A stretch of DNA of 15,654 bases from Kordiimonadaceae bacterium. GTDB taxonomy: Bacteria > Pseudomonadota > Alphaproteobacteria > Sphingomonadales > Kordiimonadaceae. The stretch covers positions 1-15,654 of the forward strand of contig JABABO010000027.1 of assembly GCA_014238195.1 (NCBI GenBank), given 5' to 3'. Both the position numbers and the translations under genes were made by a program. The number at the start of each line of letters is the position of its first letter. The first letter of the stretch is position 1. Below the pieces are notes generated by a model. That model saw only the letters and a list, made by a program, of their open reading frames with translations. It searched no databases and was not told where the DNA came from. This document shows, piece by piece, positions 1 through 6,747 of this stretch.

Positions 1-1976
1 AAACTTTTAAAGCAAAAGATATCTTTAACTTAGAATATGTTGCCGACCCGCAAATCAGCCCCGATGGTCGCCAGATAGTCTATGTCCGCCGCAGCCATGA
101 TATTATGAGCGATAGTATGCGGTCCAATCTTTGGCTGGTCAATAGTGATGGCACAAATCATCGTCCCCTTGCTGTTGATACGAACAATCATTATAGCCCG
201 CGTTGGTCGCCAAATGGGGACCGTATCGCTTTTATTTCGAACACCAGCGGGCGCTCACAAATTCATGTGCGATGGATGGATAGCTTTGAAACTGCACTCC
301 TTACGAACTTGCAAAAAAGCCCATCCCACCTATCTTGGTCGCCAGATGGACACACGCTTGCCTTCACCATGTTGGTTCCCGCCAGAAATAAACCCTTAGA
401 CGTAACAATGCCAGTTAAGCCAAAAGGTGCACAATGGTCGCCGCCCGTTAAATATATTTCAAAAGCACGCTACCAGCGGGATGGCCAAGGAATTATTGAT
501 ACGGCTTATACCCATGTGTTTACGGTGCCATCGCTGGGTGGAACTGCGCGTCAATTAACCAAGGGTGATTTTAATCACAGTGGCGCACTGAGTTGGTCTG
601 ATGACGCGTCGGAGATATACTTCAGCGCCAACCGCCATACCGACTGGGAATATGAAAGCCGCGAAAGTGATATTTTCGCAGTCAATGTTCAAAGCCTCGT
701 GATGCGCCAAGTGACCGATACACCAGGGGCAGAATATAGCCCGCGCTTGTCCCCCGATGGCAAGCACCTTGCTTACATTCAAATGGATAACCAAAAGCTA
801 GCTTACCGGCCAACCAATTTGATTGTTACTACGCTGGACGGTGCCGATAAACGCACCCTAGCCGCTGACTTAGACCGTGAAATATCGAATTTGCAATGGT
901 CGTCTAATCGCACACTGTATTTTAGTTATGAGACCGAAGGCCTAACCAATGTGGCAGCGGCCAAACTATCAGGCAAGGTTACTGTTCGCGCGTCAGACCT
1001 AGGGGGGCAAGTGATGGGTCGACCATACACCAGCGGTGATTATAATGTTCACATCGGTGGAAGTGATGCCATGCTAGCAGTGACCAAAGGCACCCCAACA
1101 AGTCCCGCTGACTTATATGTCGTGTTAAACGGCGGGGAACAAAAAATCACGGACTTAAACAGCGATATTTTTGCTGGCAAAACCATGGGGGCCGTGCACG
1201 AACTGAAATACACATCCAGTTTTGACGGCGAAAACATTCAAGGCTGGTATGTGACACCGCCTGGGTTTGACCCGTCCAAAAAATACCCGATGATTTTGGA
1301 AATTCATGGTGGGCCTCATGCAAGTTATGGCCCAAACTTTTCCGCTGAAATTCAGCGCTATGCTAGCGAAGGGTATGTAGTGTTTTATGATAACCACCGT
1401 GGTAGTACGTCTTACGGGGAACGCTTTGCCTTGCTGTTACAAAATAAATATTCCAGTATTGAGGATTATGCTGATCATGATAGCGGGGTAAATGCGATGA
1501 TATCTAAAGGGTTTATCGATCCTGAGCGGGTTTTTATCACGGGGGGATCGGCAGGGGGTATCGCCAGCGCTTATGCCATTGGTTTAACGGATCGCTACCG
1601 CGCTGCGGCTGTTGCAAAACCCGTGATCAATTGGCTTTCAAAAGTGCTGACGGCTGATAGTTATCTGTATCAGGTGCCAAACCAGTTTCCAGGCATGCCG
1701 TGGGACCATATGGAACATTACTGGCAGCGCAGCCCTTTATCGCTAGTAGGGAATGTCAAAACCCCAACATTATTAATCACTGGCGAGAATGACAGACGCA
1801 CCCCCATTTCCGAAACCGAACAATTTTATCAAGCACTTAAATTAAGGCGCGTTGATACTGTGATGGTACGTGTGCCGGGAAGCCCCCATGGCATTGCAGG
1901 CAAACCATCACGCATGATTGCCAAAATTGAAAATATCCTTGCTTGGTTCAAACGCTATGACAAAAAAAATGGATAA
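1..1976 (+). CDS. S9 family peptidase (prolyl oligopeptidase / acylaminoacyl-peptidase-like), 5' end missing
   Basis: Serine peptidase predicted to cleave short peptides, possibly acylaminoacyl or dipeptidyl substrates. The frame is open from base 3 and already family-like there (DIFNLEYVADPQISPDG), so the true start lies upstream; the ATG at 105 is internal. The N-terminal half carries repeated beta-propeller strands of WSPDG/LSPDG type (for example WSPNGDRIAF, WSPDGHTLAF, LSPDGKHLAY). The C-terminal alpha/beta-hydrolase domain has the HGGPH oxyanion-loop motif and an intact triad: Ser in GGSAGG (codon 1548-1550), Asp in GENDRRTP (1791-1793) and His in GSPHGIAG (1887-1889). Members usually carry a signal peptide and are periplasmic, but that region is outside the window. 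The stop at 1974-1976 lies inside the next gene, so the two are probably co-transcribed. Family assignment is firm; exact substrate is unknown. Confidence 0.93.
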   Translation, partial: TFKAKDIFNLEYVADPQISPDGRQIVYVRRSHDIMSDSMRSNLWLVNSDGTNHRPLAVDTNNHYSPRWSPNGDRIAFISNTSGRSQIHVRWMDSFETALLTNLQKSPSHLSWSPDGHTLAFTMLVPARNKPLDVTMPVKPKGAQWSPPVKYISKARYQRDGQGIIDTAYTHVFTVPSLGGTARQLTKGDFNHSGALSWSDDASEIYFSANRHTDWEYESRESDIFAVNVQSLVMRQVTDTPGAEYSPRLSPDGKHLAYIQMDNQKLAYRPTNLIVTTLDGADKRTLAADLDREISNLQWSSNRTLYFSYETEGLTNVAAAKLSGKVTVRASDLGGQVMGRPYTSGDYNVHIGGSDAMLAVTKGTPTSPADLYVVLNGGEQKITDLNSDIFAGKTMGAVHELKYTSSFDGENIQGWYVTPPGFDPSKKYPMILEIHGGPHASYGPNFSAEIQRYASEGYVVFYDNHRGSTSYGERFALLLQNKYSSIEDYADHDSGVNAMISKGFIDPERVFITGGSAGGIASAYAIGLTDRYRAAAVAKPVINWLSKVLTADSYLYQVPNQFPGMPWDHMEHYWQRSPLSLVGNVKTPTLLITGENDRRTPISETEQFYQALKLRRVDTVMVRVPGSPHGIAGKPSRMIAKIENILAWFKRYDKKNG

Positions 1977-2364
1977 ATCACTTAATACCGTGACCCATTC
2001 TGGTGGGTGCCACTGCGGGGCGGTAGCCTTTACGGTAAAAGCCCCAGCAGATATTGTTGCGACAAATTGTAATTGCAGCATTTGCAAAGCCACTGGCCTG
2101 TTACATCTATTTGTCAGTAAGGATGAGTTTCAGCTCTTGCATGGGGGCGAGGCTCTGACAACATATAGCTTCAACACCCATACAGCAAAACATATGTTTT
2201 GCAGCACGTGCGGCGTGAAAAGTTTTTATGTGCCGCGAAGTCACCCTGATGGTATTTCAGTGAATGTTAATGCGCTTGATAAAAGCACAATACAAAGCAT
2301 CACCATCACTGATTTTGATGGGCAAAACTGGGAAAATAATATCAATAAGCTGCGCAAACCTTAA
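1957..2364 (+). CDS. GFA / CENP-V domain zinc-binding protein
   Basis: A 135-residue protein of the GFA (glutathione-dependent formaldehyde-activating enzyme/CENP-V) fold family. Cysteine clusters visible in order are GGCHCGAV (two Cys), CNCSIC (three Cys) and CSTCGVKSFY (two Cys), the normal set that binds two zinc ions in this family, followed by the typical GISVNVNALD strand. Length is normal. The start is placed at ATG 1957, which overlaps the end of the peptidase gene by 20 nt; an in-frame ATG at 1969 is also possible, and a TTG further upstream is unlikely. Family members are cytoplasmic. The S-hydroxymethylglutathione synthase activity of founding member Gfa is not established for most relatives, so no enzyme function is assigned. 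Its stop is followed within 10 nt by the first copy of the structured repeat. Confidence 0.9.
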   Translation: MTKKMDKSLNTVTHSGGCHCGAVAFTVKAPADIVATNCNCSICKATGLLHLFVSKDEFQLLHGGEALTTYSFNTHTAKHMFCSTCGVKSFYVPRSHPDGISVNVNALDKSTIQSITITDFDGQNWENNINKLRKP

Positions 2365-2374
2365 AGCGGTACCC

Positions 2375-2479
2375 TATAGCGAGACCAATGAATGATAATC
2401 TTATCATTCATTGGTAAGTCGAACCGACACAAAGACTTATAGCCAAATAGGGGATCAATATTCACCGCAATTGGCTATA
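2375..2479 (+). repeat. Structured MITE-like repeat, copy 1 (direct orientation)
   Basis: A 105 bp element that starts TATAGCGAGACC and ends CGCAATTGGCTATA, so its outer ends are inverted (TATAGC/GCTATA). The core could be TAGC...GCTA flanked by TA, as expected for an element inserting at TA. It holds a perfect 15-bp hairpin (arms 2384-2398 and 2401-2415, 2-nt loop), a small GTCG/CGAC hairpin (2418-2428) inside an AAGTC/GACTT stem, and a 9-bp stem TATAGCCAA (2438-2446) with TTGGCTATA (2471-2479). A second copy lies inverted at 4101-4206. Counting by eye, they differ by about nine substitutions and one 1-base indel, eight of the substitutions being in the long hairpin. No transposase is present. 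The element fills nearly all of the gap between the GFA gene and the acyl-CoA synthetase gene. Confidence 0.88.
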
Positions 2480-2483
2480 GATT

Positions 2484-2487
2484 AGGA
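2484..2487 (+). promoter_or_regulatory. Ribosome binding site of the acyl-CoA synthetase gene
   Basis: AGGA lies 5 nt before ATG 2493 and starts only 5 bases after the repeat ends at 2479. It supports this start. The element was evidently accommodated without disrupting the translation signal. Confidence 0.6.
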
Positions 2488-2492
2488 CTATA

Positions 2493-4004
2493 ATGGATTT
2501 ACCACTTATTGAACGGGCAAAGACTTTCCACAATCATACAGCCTTTTTGCAGCCGTTAGAGCAAAAGCGGACTTTATACAGCGACCTTCTTTCTCAGTCC
2601 GCCAGTATTGCGTTAGAACTTCTGGGCAAAAGCAATGATTTGCACGAAGAGCGGATCGCGTTTTTACTGCCTGCATCCCCTGAATACGCAGCCGTGCAAT
2701 GGGGCATCTGGCGAGCAGGCGGTGTGGCTGTGCCGCTCAATGCCCATGCCACAGTGCCAGAACTTGAACACATCATAAAAACCGCAGGCGTATCGCGGGT
2801 GATTGGTGTAGCAAATGAATTACCAACACTTGGGGACCTGCCAATAAAAATGGGTTTAACCATTTTATCCCTGCCCAGCTTACTAAAAAACAATGCAGTT
2901 GAAACTAGATTACCAGATGTGGATACATCCCGCCGAGCGATGATATTATTCACAAGCGGCACAACGAATAAACCCAAGGGGGTGGTGTCAACCCACACCG
3001 AGCTCATATCGCAAATCACAGCACTCACACAGGCATGGCAATGGCGAGCGGGGGATAAAATTCCATTGTTCTTACCCATGCATCATTTGCATGGTATTTT
3101 AAATATCCTGCTTTGCGCCCTATGGTCTGGGGCGCTGATTGAACCTTATGCAAAATTTGACGTGGACCACGTCTGCCACGCTGTCGCTGAAAAACGCTAT
3201 ACCCTGTTTATGGCCGTTCCGACCCTGTATGTAAAACTGTTAAAATGGCTCCAGTCGCATGAAAATTTCAGCCATGTTGAGGCGGTGACTGCTGGGTTTC
3301 GGGCCATGCGGTTGATGGTATCAGGCTCCGCCGCGTTGCCAGCAAGCGTGCACAATATGTGGCAGGAACGCACGGGTCAAAAACTGTTGGAGCGCTACGG
3401 TATGACCGAAATTGGCATGGCTCTGTCAAATCCGTATGACGGGGATCGCAGGCCTGGCATGGTGGGAATGCCACTGAACAATATTGATGTCCGCTTAGTT
3501 GATGACAGGGGTCATATTATCCGCGGTGCTGGGACAAGCGGTGAAATATGGGTTAAAGGCACTGGTGTATTTACGGAGTATTTTGATAATCCCGCGGCCA
3601 CAGAGGAGAGTTTTGAACGGGGTTGGTTTAAAACGGGTGATATTGGTGTGCTGGAGGATGGATACTACCGCATCATGGGACGGTCGTCTGTAGATATTAT
3701 CAAATCTGGGGGGTATAAGCTTTCTGCGTTGGAGATTGAAGCTGTGCTGCTTGATCACCCCATGATCACCGCATGTGCTATTGTCGGTTTGCCCGATGAT
3801 GAATGGGGTGAAATTGTTGCCGCCGTCATTGAAAGCTCAGGTACTGCAAGCCCTCCCCTGAAATTAGACACGCTGCAGACATGGGCCAAAGAACGGCTTT
3901 CGCCCTATAAAATACCCCGCAAATTGTTAGTTGTTAATGACTTACCCCGTAATGCGATGGGCAAAGTTACGAAACCAGCTGTAAAAGATTTGTTTCGCTT
4001 ATAA
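2493..4004 (+). CDS. Malonyl-CoA / acyl-CoA synthetase (ACSF3/MatB-like, ANL superfamily)
   Basis: A 503-residue acyl-adenylate/thioester-forming enzyme that would convert a carboxylate plus ATP and CoA to acyl-CoA. Motifs in order: P-loop ILFTSGTTNKPKGV (about residues 150-163), MHHLHGIL (about 192-199), ERYGMTEIGMALSNPYDGDR with the A5 motif (about 303-322), GWFKTGDIG (A7) and GRSSVDIIKSGGYKLSALEI (A8 hinge), and PRNAMGK with the predicted catalytic lysine near the C terminus. Length is full. The RYGMTE, NPYDGDR and SSVDIIKSGGYK signatures resemble malonyl-CoA synthetases, and the A8 region is closest to what I recall of mitochondrial ACSF3; methylmalonate or other short acids remain possible. 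No malonate decarboxylase or transporter is adjacent. GC (55% in row 3361) matches the core genes, so the gene itself does not look foreign, although it is flanked by two inverted repeat copies. Confidence 0.88.
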   Translation: MDLPLIERAKTFHNHTAFLQPLEQKRTLYSDLLSQSASIALELLGKSNDLHEERIAFLLPASPEYAAVQWGIWRAGGVAVPLNAHATVPELEHIIKTAGVSRVIGVANELPTLGDLPIKMGLTILSLPSLLKNNAVETRLPDVDTSRRAMILFTSGTTNKPKGVVSTHTELISQITALTQAWQWRAGDKIPLFLPMHHLHGILNILLCALWSGALIEPYAKFDVDHVCHAVAEKRYTLFMAVPTLYVKLLKWLQSHENFSHVEAVTAGFRAMRLMVSGSAALPASVHNMWQERTGQKLLERYGMTEIGMALSNPYDGDRRPGMVGMPLNNIDVRLVDDRGHIIRGAGTSGEIWVKGTGVFTEYFDNPAATEESFERGWFKTGDIGVLEDGYYRIMGRSSVDIIKSGGYKLSALEIEAVLLDHPMITACAIVGLPDDEWGEIVAAVIESSGTASPPLKLDTLQTWAKERLSPYKIPRKLLVVNDLPRNAMGKVTKPAVKDLFRL

Positions 4005-4100
4005 GTAAAATGTGGGGATTCCGATATTGTTGGGTATTCATAGCATATTTATGATTGAGATTAACAATCAATAAGCCATCCCATATCAAGAGCTTTACAG

Positions 4101-4206
4101 TATAGCCAATTGCGGTGAATGTTGATCCCCTTATTTGGCTATAAGTCTTTGTGTCGGTTCGACTTATCAATAAATAATGATCTCATTATTCATTGGTCTC
4201 GCTATA
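4101..4206 (-). repeat. Structured MITE-like repeat, copy 2 (inverted relative to copy 1)
   Basis: A 106 bp element. Its reverse complement matches copy 1 end to end, starting TATAGCGAGACC at 4206 and ending TTGGCTATA at 4101. A stretch of more than 30 bases in the middle, covering the GTCG/CGAC mini-hairpin and the TATAGCCAAATA block, is identical. The long hairpin is at 4166-4197. Its arms carry two substitution pairs relative to copy 1 that keep pairing, plus one true mismatch. The element lies between convergent genes and begins 12 nt after the LicD-like stop codon, mirroring copy 1, which begins 10 nt after the GFA stop. The other 96 bases of this gap (4005-4100) contain only a weak TGATTG/CAATCA hairpin and nothing else I recognise. 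Confidence 0.88.
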
Positions 4207-4218
4207 TCACTTTAGCCA

Positions 4219-4824
4219 TTATGGGATAAGGGAGACATTACCTTTGTCCTTCTTGAATCGCATCACGCGCCCACCAAGAACCATTGGCATATAATCCGTA
4301 ACCTTAGTTTGTGGGGTTTTCCAGTTCACGCCGTACAAATATTCGCATATAATAGCAGGATATTGTGGTACAATGACCTGAAATCCTTGATGGTTAATAG
4401 CTTTTAGCGGGAAGATAAGCGGCTTTGGGATTTTTAGAACTAAGTCCTCTTTATGAGGTTCACCATTAAAATTCCATCTCTCTAAAATGAAGTCATCATC
4501 ACAGTCACCATCATAGAAATAAAAATCAACACACAGGGGAATATTATTTACGACACCACTCACCTTAATAAAAAATTCTGTGTTATTTGGAAAACCATCA
4601 AAACTCACATTGATACCCATTTCCAATAGAATCGTTCTGACAGTCTGATAATCATTTTTATTGACATAGAAATCAACGTCATCATCGCCCTCAATTGGGC
4701 CATTATCACGAACCATTCCAAGTAAACTACCAAAAAATAAAAAATGTTCACACCTTTCATGCAATGCTTCTGAAAAAATCTTGATTGCATGGTTTAAGTT
4801 TTCCACTGAAATTGAACTTTTCAT
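4219..4824 (-). CDS. LicD-like nucleotidyltransferase-fold protein
   Basis: A 201-residue protein resembling the LicD/Fukutin-related family, whose members transfer phosphocholine or related phospho-alcohols to surface glycans. It has FGSLLGMVRDNG (about residues 31-42), the acidic metal-binding cluster DDDVD (47-51), and a C-terminal segment FPLKAINHQGF...YLYGVNWKTP typical of LicD proteins. The start is ATG 4824, whose first base overlaps the last base of the upstream TGA stop (TGATG); AGGAG at 4834-4838 lies 9 nt before it, so translation is probably coupled. A TTG one codon earlier is possible but unlikely. No membrane segment is evident, so it is predicted to be cytoplasmic. Sampled rows of the gene pair have about 33% GC against about 54% in dapD/dapE, suggesting transfer. 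The acceptor and donor are unknown. Confidence 0.78.
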   Translation of the reverse strand: MKSSISVENLNHAIKIFSEALHERCEHFLFFGSLLGMVRDNGPIEGDDDVDFYVNKNDYQTVRTILLEMGINVSFDGFPNNTEFFIKVSGVVNNIPLCVDFYFYDGDCDDDFILERWNFNGEPHKEDLVLKIPKPLIFPLKAINHQGFQVIVPQYPAIICEYLYGVNWKTPQTKVTDYMPMVLGGRVMRFKKDKGNVSLIP

Positions 4825-5477
4825 CAATTAGAACTCCTATATTGTATGATTTGACGCGTAATCGAAGCATCATCCTCTTTCCACTTAGCAAAACCTGTGC
4901 CGCTCACTTGATAAACAACTTTAAAATTATTTTCAGCGGCTAAATTCACTACTTTATCTGCTGTGTGAAATGCTCTGAAATGAGCGCTAGTCACCTTCTT
5001 TCTCGTTGTATCGCCATCGTTTCGGAATTCTAGAAATAATCGATCTTTCATTTCCATTATCTTTGCCATATTCATAAAAAATGCATTCAATTCTATTTCG
5101 GATAGTGTATGTAAAAAAAATCTCGCATAAAAGGCTATAGCATCATCTCTATTTCGATCCAACTTTACAGGTTTATCTATTGCATCATGAAATAATACAC
5201 TTAGGTTAGCATTATGTTTGGAACTTTCTTCAAGCAAACCCACAGCTGCATAGCTATTTTCGATGGCCAGAACATTCATGCTATGATGCGAGAAGAATAC
5301 AGCGTCCCTGCCATTTCCTGCCGCTATGTCAACGACAGTTGAAATATCCATTTCGATCATTTCTGACAGACAAAAAGCTGCAAACTGGCTAGGAGCAAGA
5401 CACCCCTTAGATTTTTTCTGTTGAGCGTAATAGTCATTCCAGTAGATAGTTTTATCAGGAGCCTCTGACTTTTTCAT
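4824..5477 (-). CDS. Class I SAM-dependent methyltransferase
   Basis: A 217-residue protein with a Rossmann-type methyltransferase motif I, VVDIAAGNGRDAVFF (about residues 48-62), an acidic residue ending the second strand (LAIEN, about 70-74), and a later FYARFFLHTLSE segment in the motif IV-V region. The N-terminal YWNDYYAQ...LAPSQFAAF start is common among methyltransferases found beside polysaccharide-modification genes. The start is ATG 5477 with a poor GGGAAA-type ribosome site. Its stop overlaps the LicD-like gene start by one base, so the two form an operon. Together they suggest modification of a surface glycan or of its small-molecule substituent, but this is inference; the substrate cannot be read from sequence. 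GC is low, as in its partner. Confidence 0.82.
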   Translation of the reverse strand: MKKSEAPDKTIYWNDYYAQQKKSKGCLAPSQFAAFCLSEMIEMDISTVVDIAAGNGRDAVFFSHHSMNVLAIENSYAAVGLLEESSKHNANLSVLFHDAIDKPVKLDRNRDDAIAFYARFFLHTLSEIELNAFFMNMAKIMEMKDRLFLEFRNDGDTTRKKVTSAHFRAFHTADKVVNLAAENNFKVVYQVSGTGFAKWKEDDASITRQIIQYRSSN

Positions 5478-5577
5478 AAAAGTTTCCCGTTATTTTCCAG
5501 CGCGAATTGAAGCCCCTGCCAGCAACTGAGCATATTATTTTAATTCGAACAACTTAAACTTATTTCGTCACAGTATT

Positions 5578-6741
5578 TTAGCCAACCATTCGGATAATAA
5601 TATCGGTGTAAATTCTTGTCAGGGTGTGAATATCGTTCACAGAAACATGTTCATCAACTTTATGCATCGTTGCACCAACAAGGCCAAATTCCACAACGGG
5701 GCACATGTTCTTGATAAAGCGTGCATCAGACGTACCGCCTGTGGTGGATAATTCTGGTCGTTGGCCTGTATGGGCTTCAACAGCATCTTGCACACTTGTC
5801 GATAACACGCCTTCACCGGTTAGGAAAGCTTCACCCGATAACCACCAATCAATATGATAATCCACACCTGCGCGGTTTAAGCGCTGGGTGAGTTCCGTTT
5901 GCAATGTCTCGCCTGTCCATTCGCTGCAAAAGCGGGCATTAAAACGTGCCCGTGCTGCCGCAGGTATCACATTATGGCTTTCGTTGCCCACATCAATATT
6001 AACAATCTCCAAGTTACTGGGCTGAAAGAAAGCATTTCCCCTGTCTAAGGGGTCTTTATTCAGCTCGGCCAGCAGTTTCACTATATCAGGGATGGGGTTT
6101 TTAGCACGATCTGGATAGGCGACATGGCCTTGAATACCATCAACACGCAGCATACCGTGCAAACTGCCGCGCCGTCCAATTTTCGCCATTTCACCCAAGC
6201 TATTTGGGTTTGTTGGCTCACCCACTAAACAATGATCGATAACCTCGCCGCGCTCGGTCAACCATTGCAATAATTTTTTTGTGCCATTGATGGCCGGGCC
6301 TTCCTCGTCCCCTGTGATCAAAAAACTGAGGGAACCTTTAAGCGCTGCACCACCGGCTAGATACTTTGAGACAGCAGCTACAAAAGCCGCGATGGCGGAT
6401 TTCATATCAGCTGCGCCGCGTCCCCACAACTGCCCGTCTATAATATCAGCGTCAAATGGGCCAGCCTGCCACTGGTCACTAGCCCCTACAGGAACGACGT
6501 CTGTGTGGCCCGCAAAACAGAAATTAGGGCTTGCCTCACCAAGTCGAGCATACAGGTTTGGGACACTGTCTTCGCCTAGCTCATGAAACACAAGCTTATG
6601 GCAGGTAAATCCCATGGGTTCCAATGCCTCGACAAGCAAATCAAGGCTGTCACCTGTACACGGTGTGACACTGTCAAGTCGTATAAGGGCTTGGCTTAAA
6701 ACAATGGGGTCAATGGGCGATATATGGTCCGGTGTTGTCAC
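5578..6741 (-). CDS. dapE: Succinyl-diaminopimelate desuccinylase
   Basis: Hydrolyses N-succinyl-LL-2,6-diaminopimelate to LL-diaminopimelate and succinate in lysine and peptidoglycan precursor synthesis; a cytoplasmic dinuclear zinc M20 peptidase-family enzyme. The 387-residue protein has FAGHTDVVPVG (His79, Asp81), GRGAADMKSA (bridging Asp112), TGDEEGPA (Glu146 general base, Glu147 ligand), the GEPTNPNSLGEMAKIGRRGS substrate region, and the C-terminal MHKVDEHV with the likely zinc His near residue 360. Length is normal. The start is GTG 6741, only 6 nt after the dapD stop, so it is almost certainly co-transcribed and coupled with dapD. Downstream of it the usual alphaproteobacterial neighbourhood gives way to the low-GC islet. 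Confidence 0.97.
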   Translation of the reverse strand: MTTPDHISPIDPIVLSQALIRLDSVTPCTGDSLDLLVEALEPMGFTCHKLVFHELGEDSVPNLYARLGEASPNFCFAGHTDVVPVGASDQWQAGPFDADIIDGQLWGRGAADMKSAIAAFVAAVSKYLAGGAALKGSLSFLITGDEEGPAINGTKKLLQWLTERGEVIDHCLVGEPTNPNSLGEMAKIGRRGSLHGMLRVDGIQGHVAYPDRAKNPIPDIVKLLAELNKDPLDRGNAFFQPSNLEIVNIDVGNESHNVIPAAARARFNARFCSEWTGETLQTELTQRLNRAGVDYHIDWWLSGEAFLTGEGVLSTSVQDAVEAHTGQRPELSTTGGTSDARFIKNMCPVVEFGLVGATMHKVDEHVSVNDIHTLTRIYTDIIIRMVG

Positions 6742-6747
6742 AGAAAT

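Noticed and set aside
2594..3079. 161-codon open frame on the minus strand inside the acyl-CoA synthetase gene
   Set aside because: The opposite strand encodes a full set of ANL-superfamily motifs; the antisense translation shows no recognisable family features.
4064..4084. Rho-independent terminator after the acyl-CoA synthetase gene (TGATTG/CAATCA hairpin)
   Set aside because: The stem is six AT-rich pairs and is not followed by a T-tract.
2375..4206. The inverted repeats as terminal repeats of an intact insertion sequence
   Set aside because: The only gene between them is a metabolic ligase. There is no transposase, and each repeat is itself a complete element with its own inverted ends.
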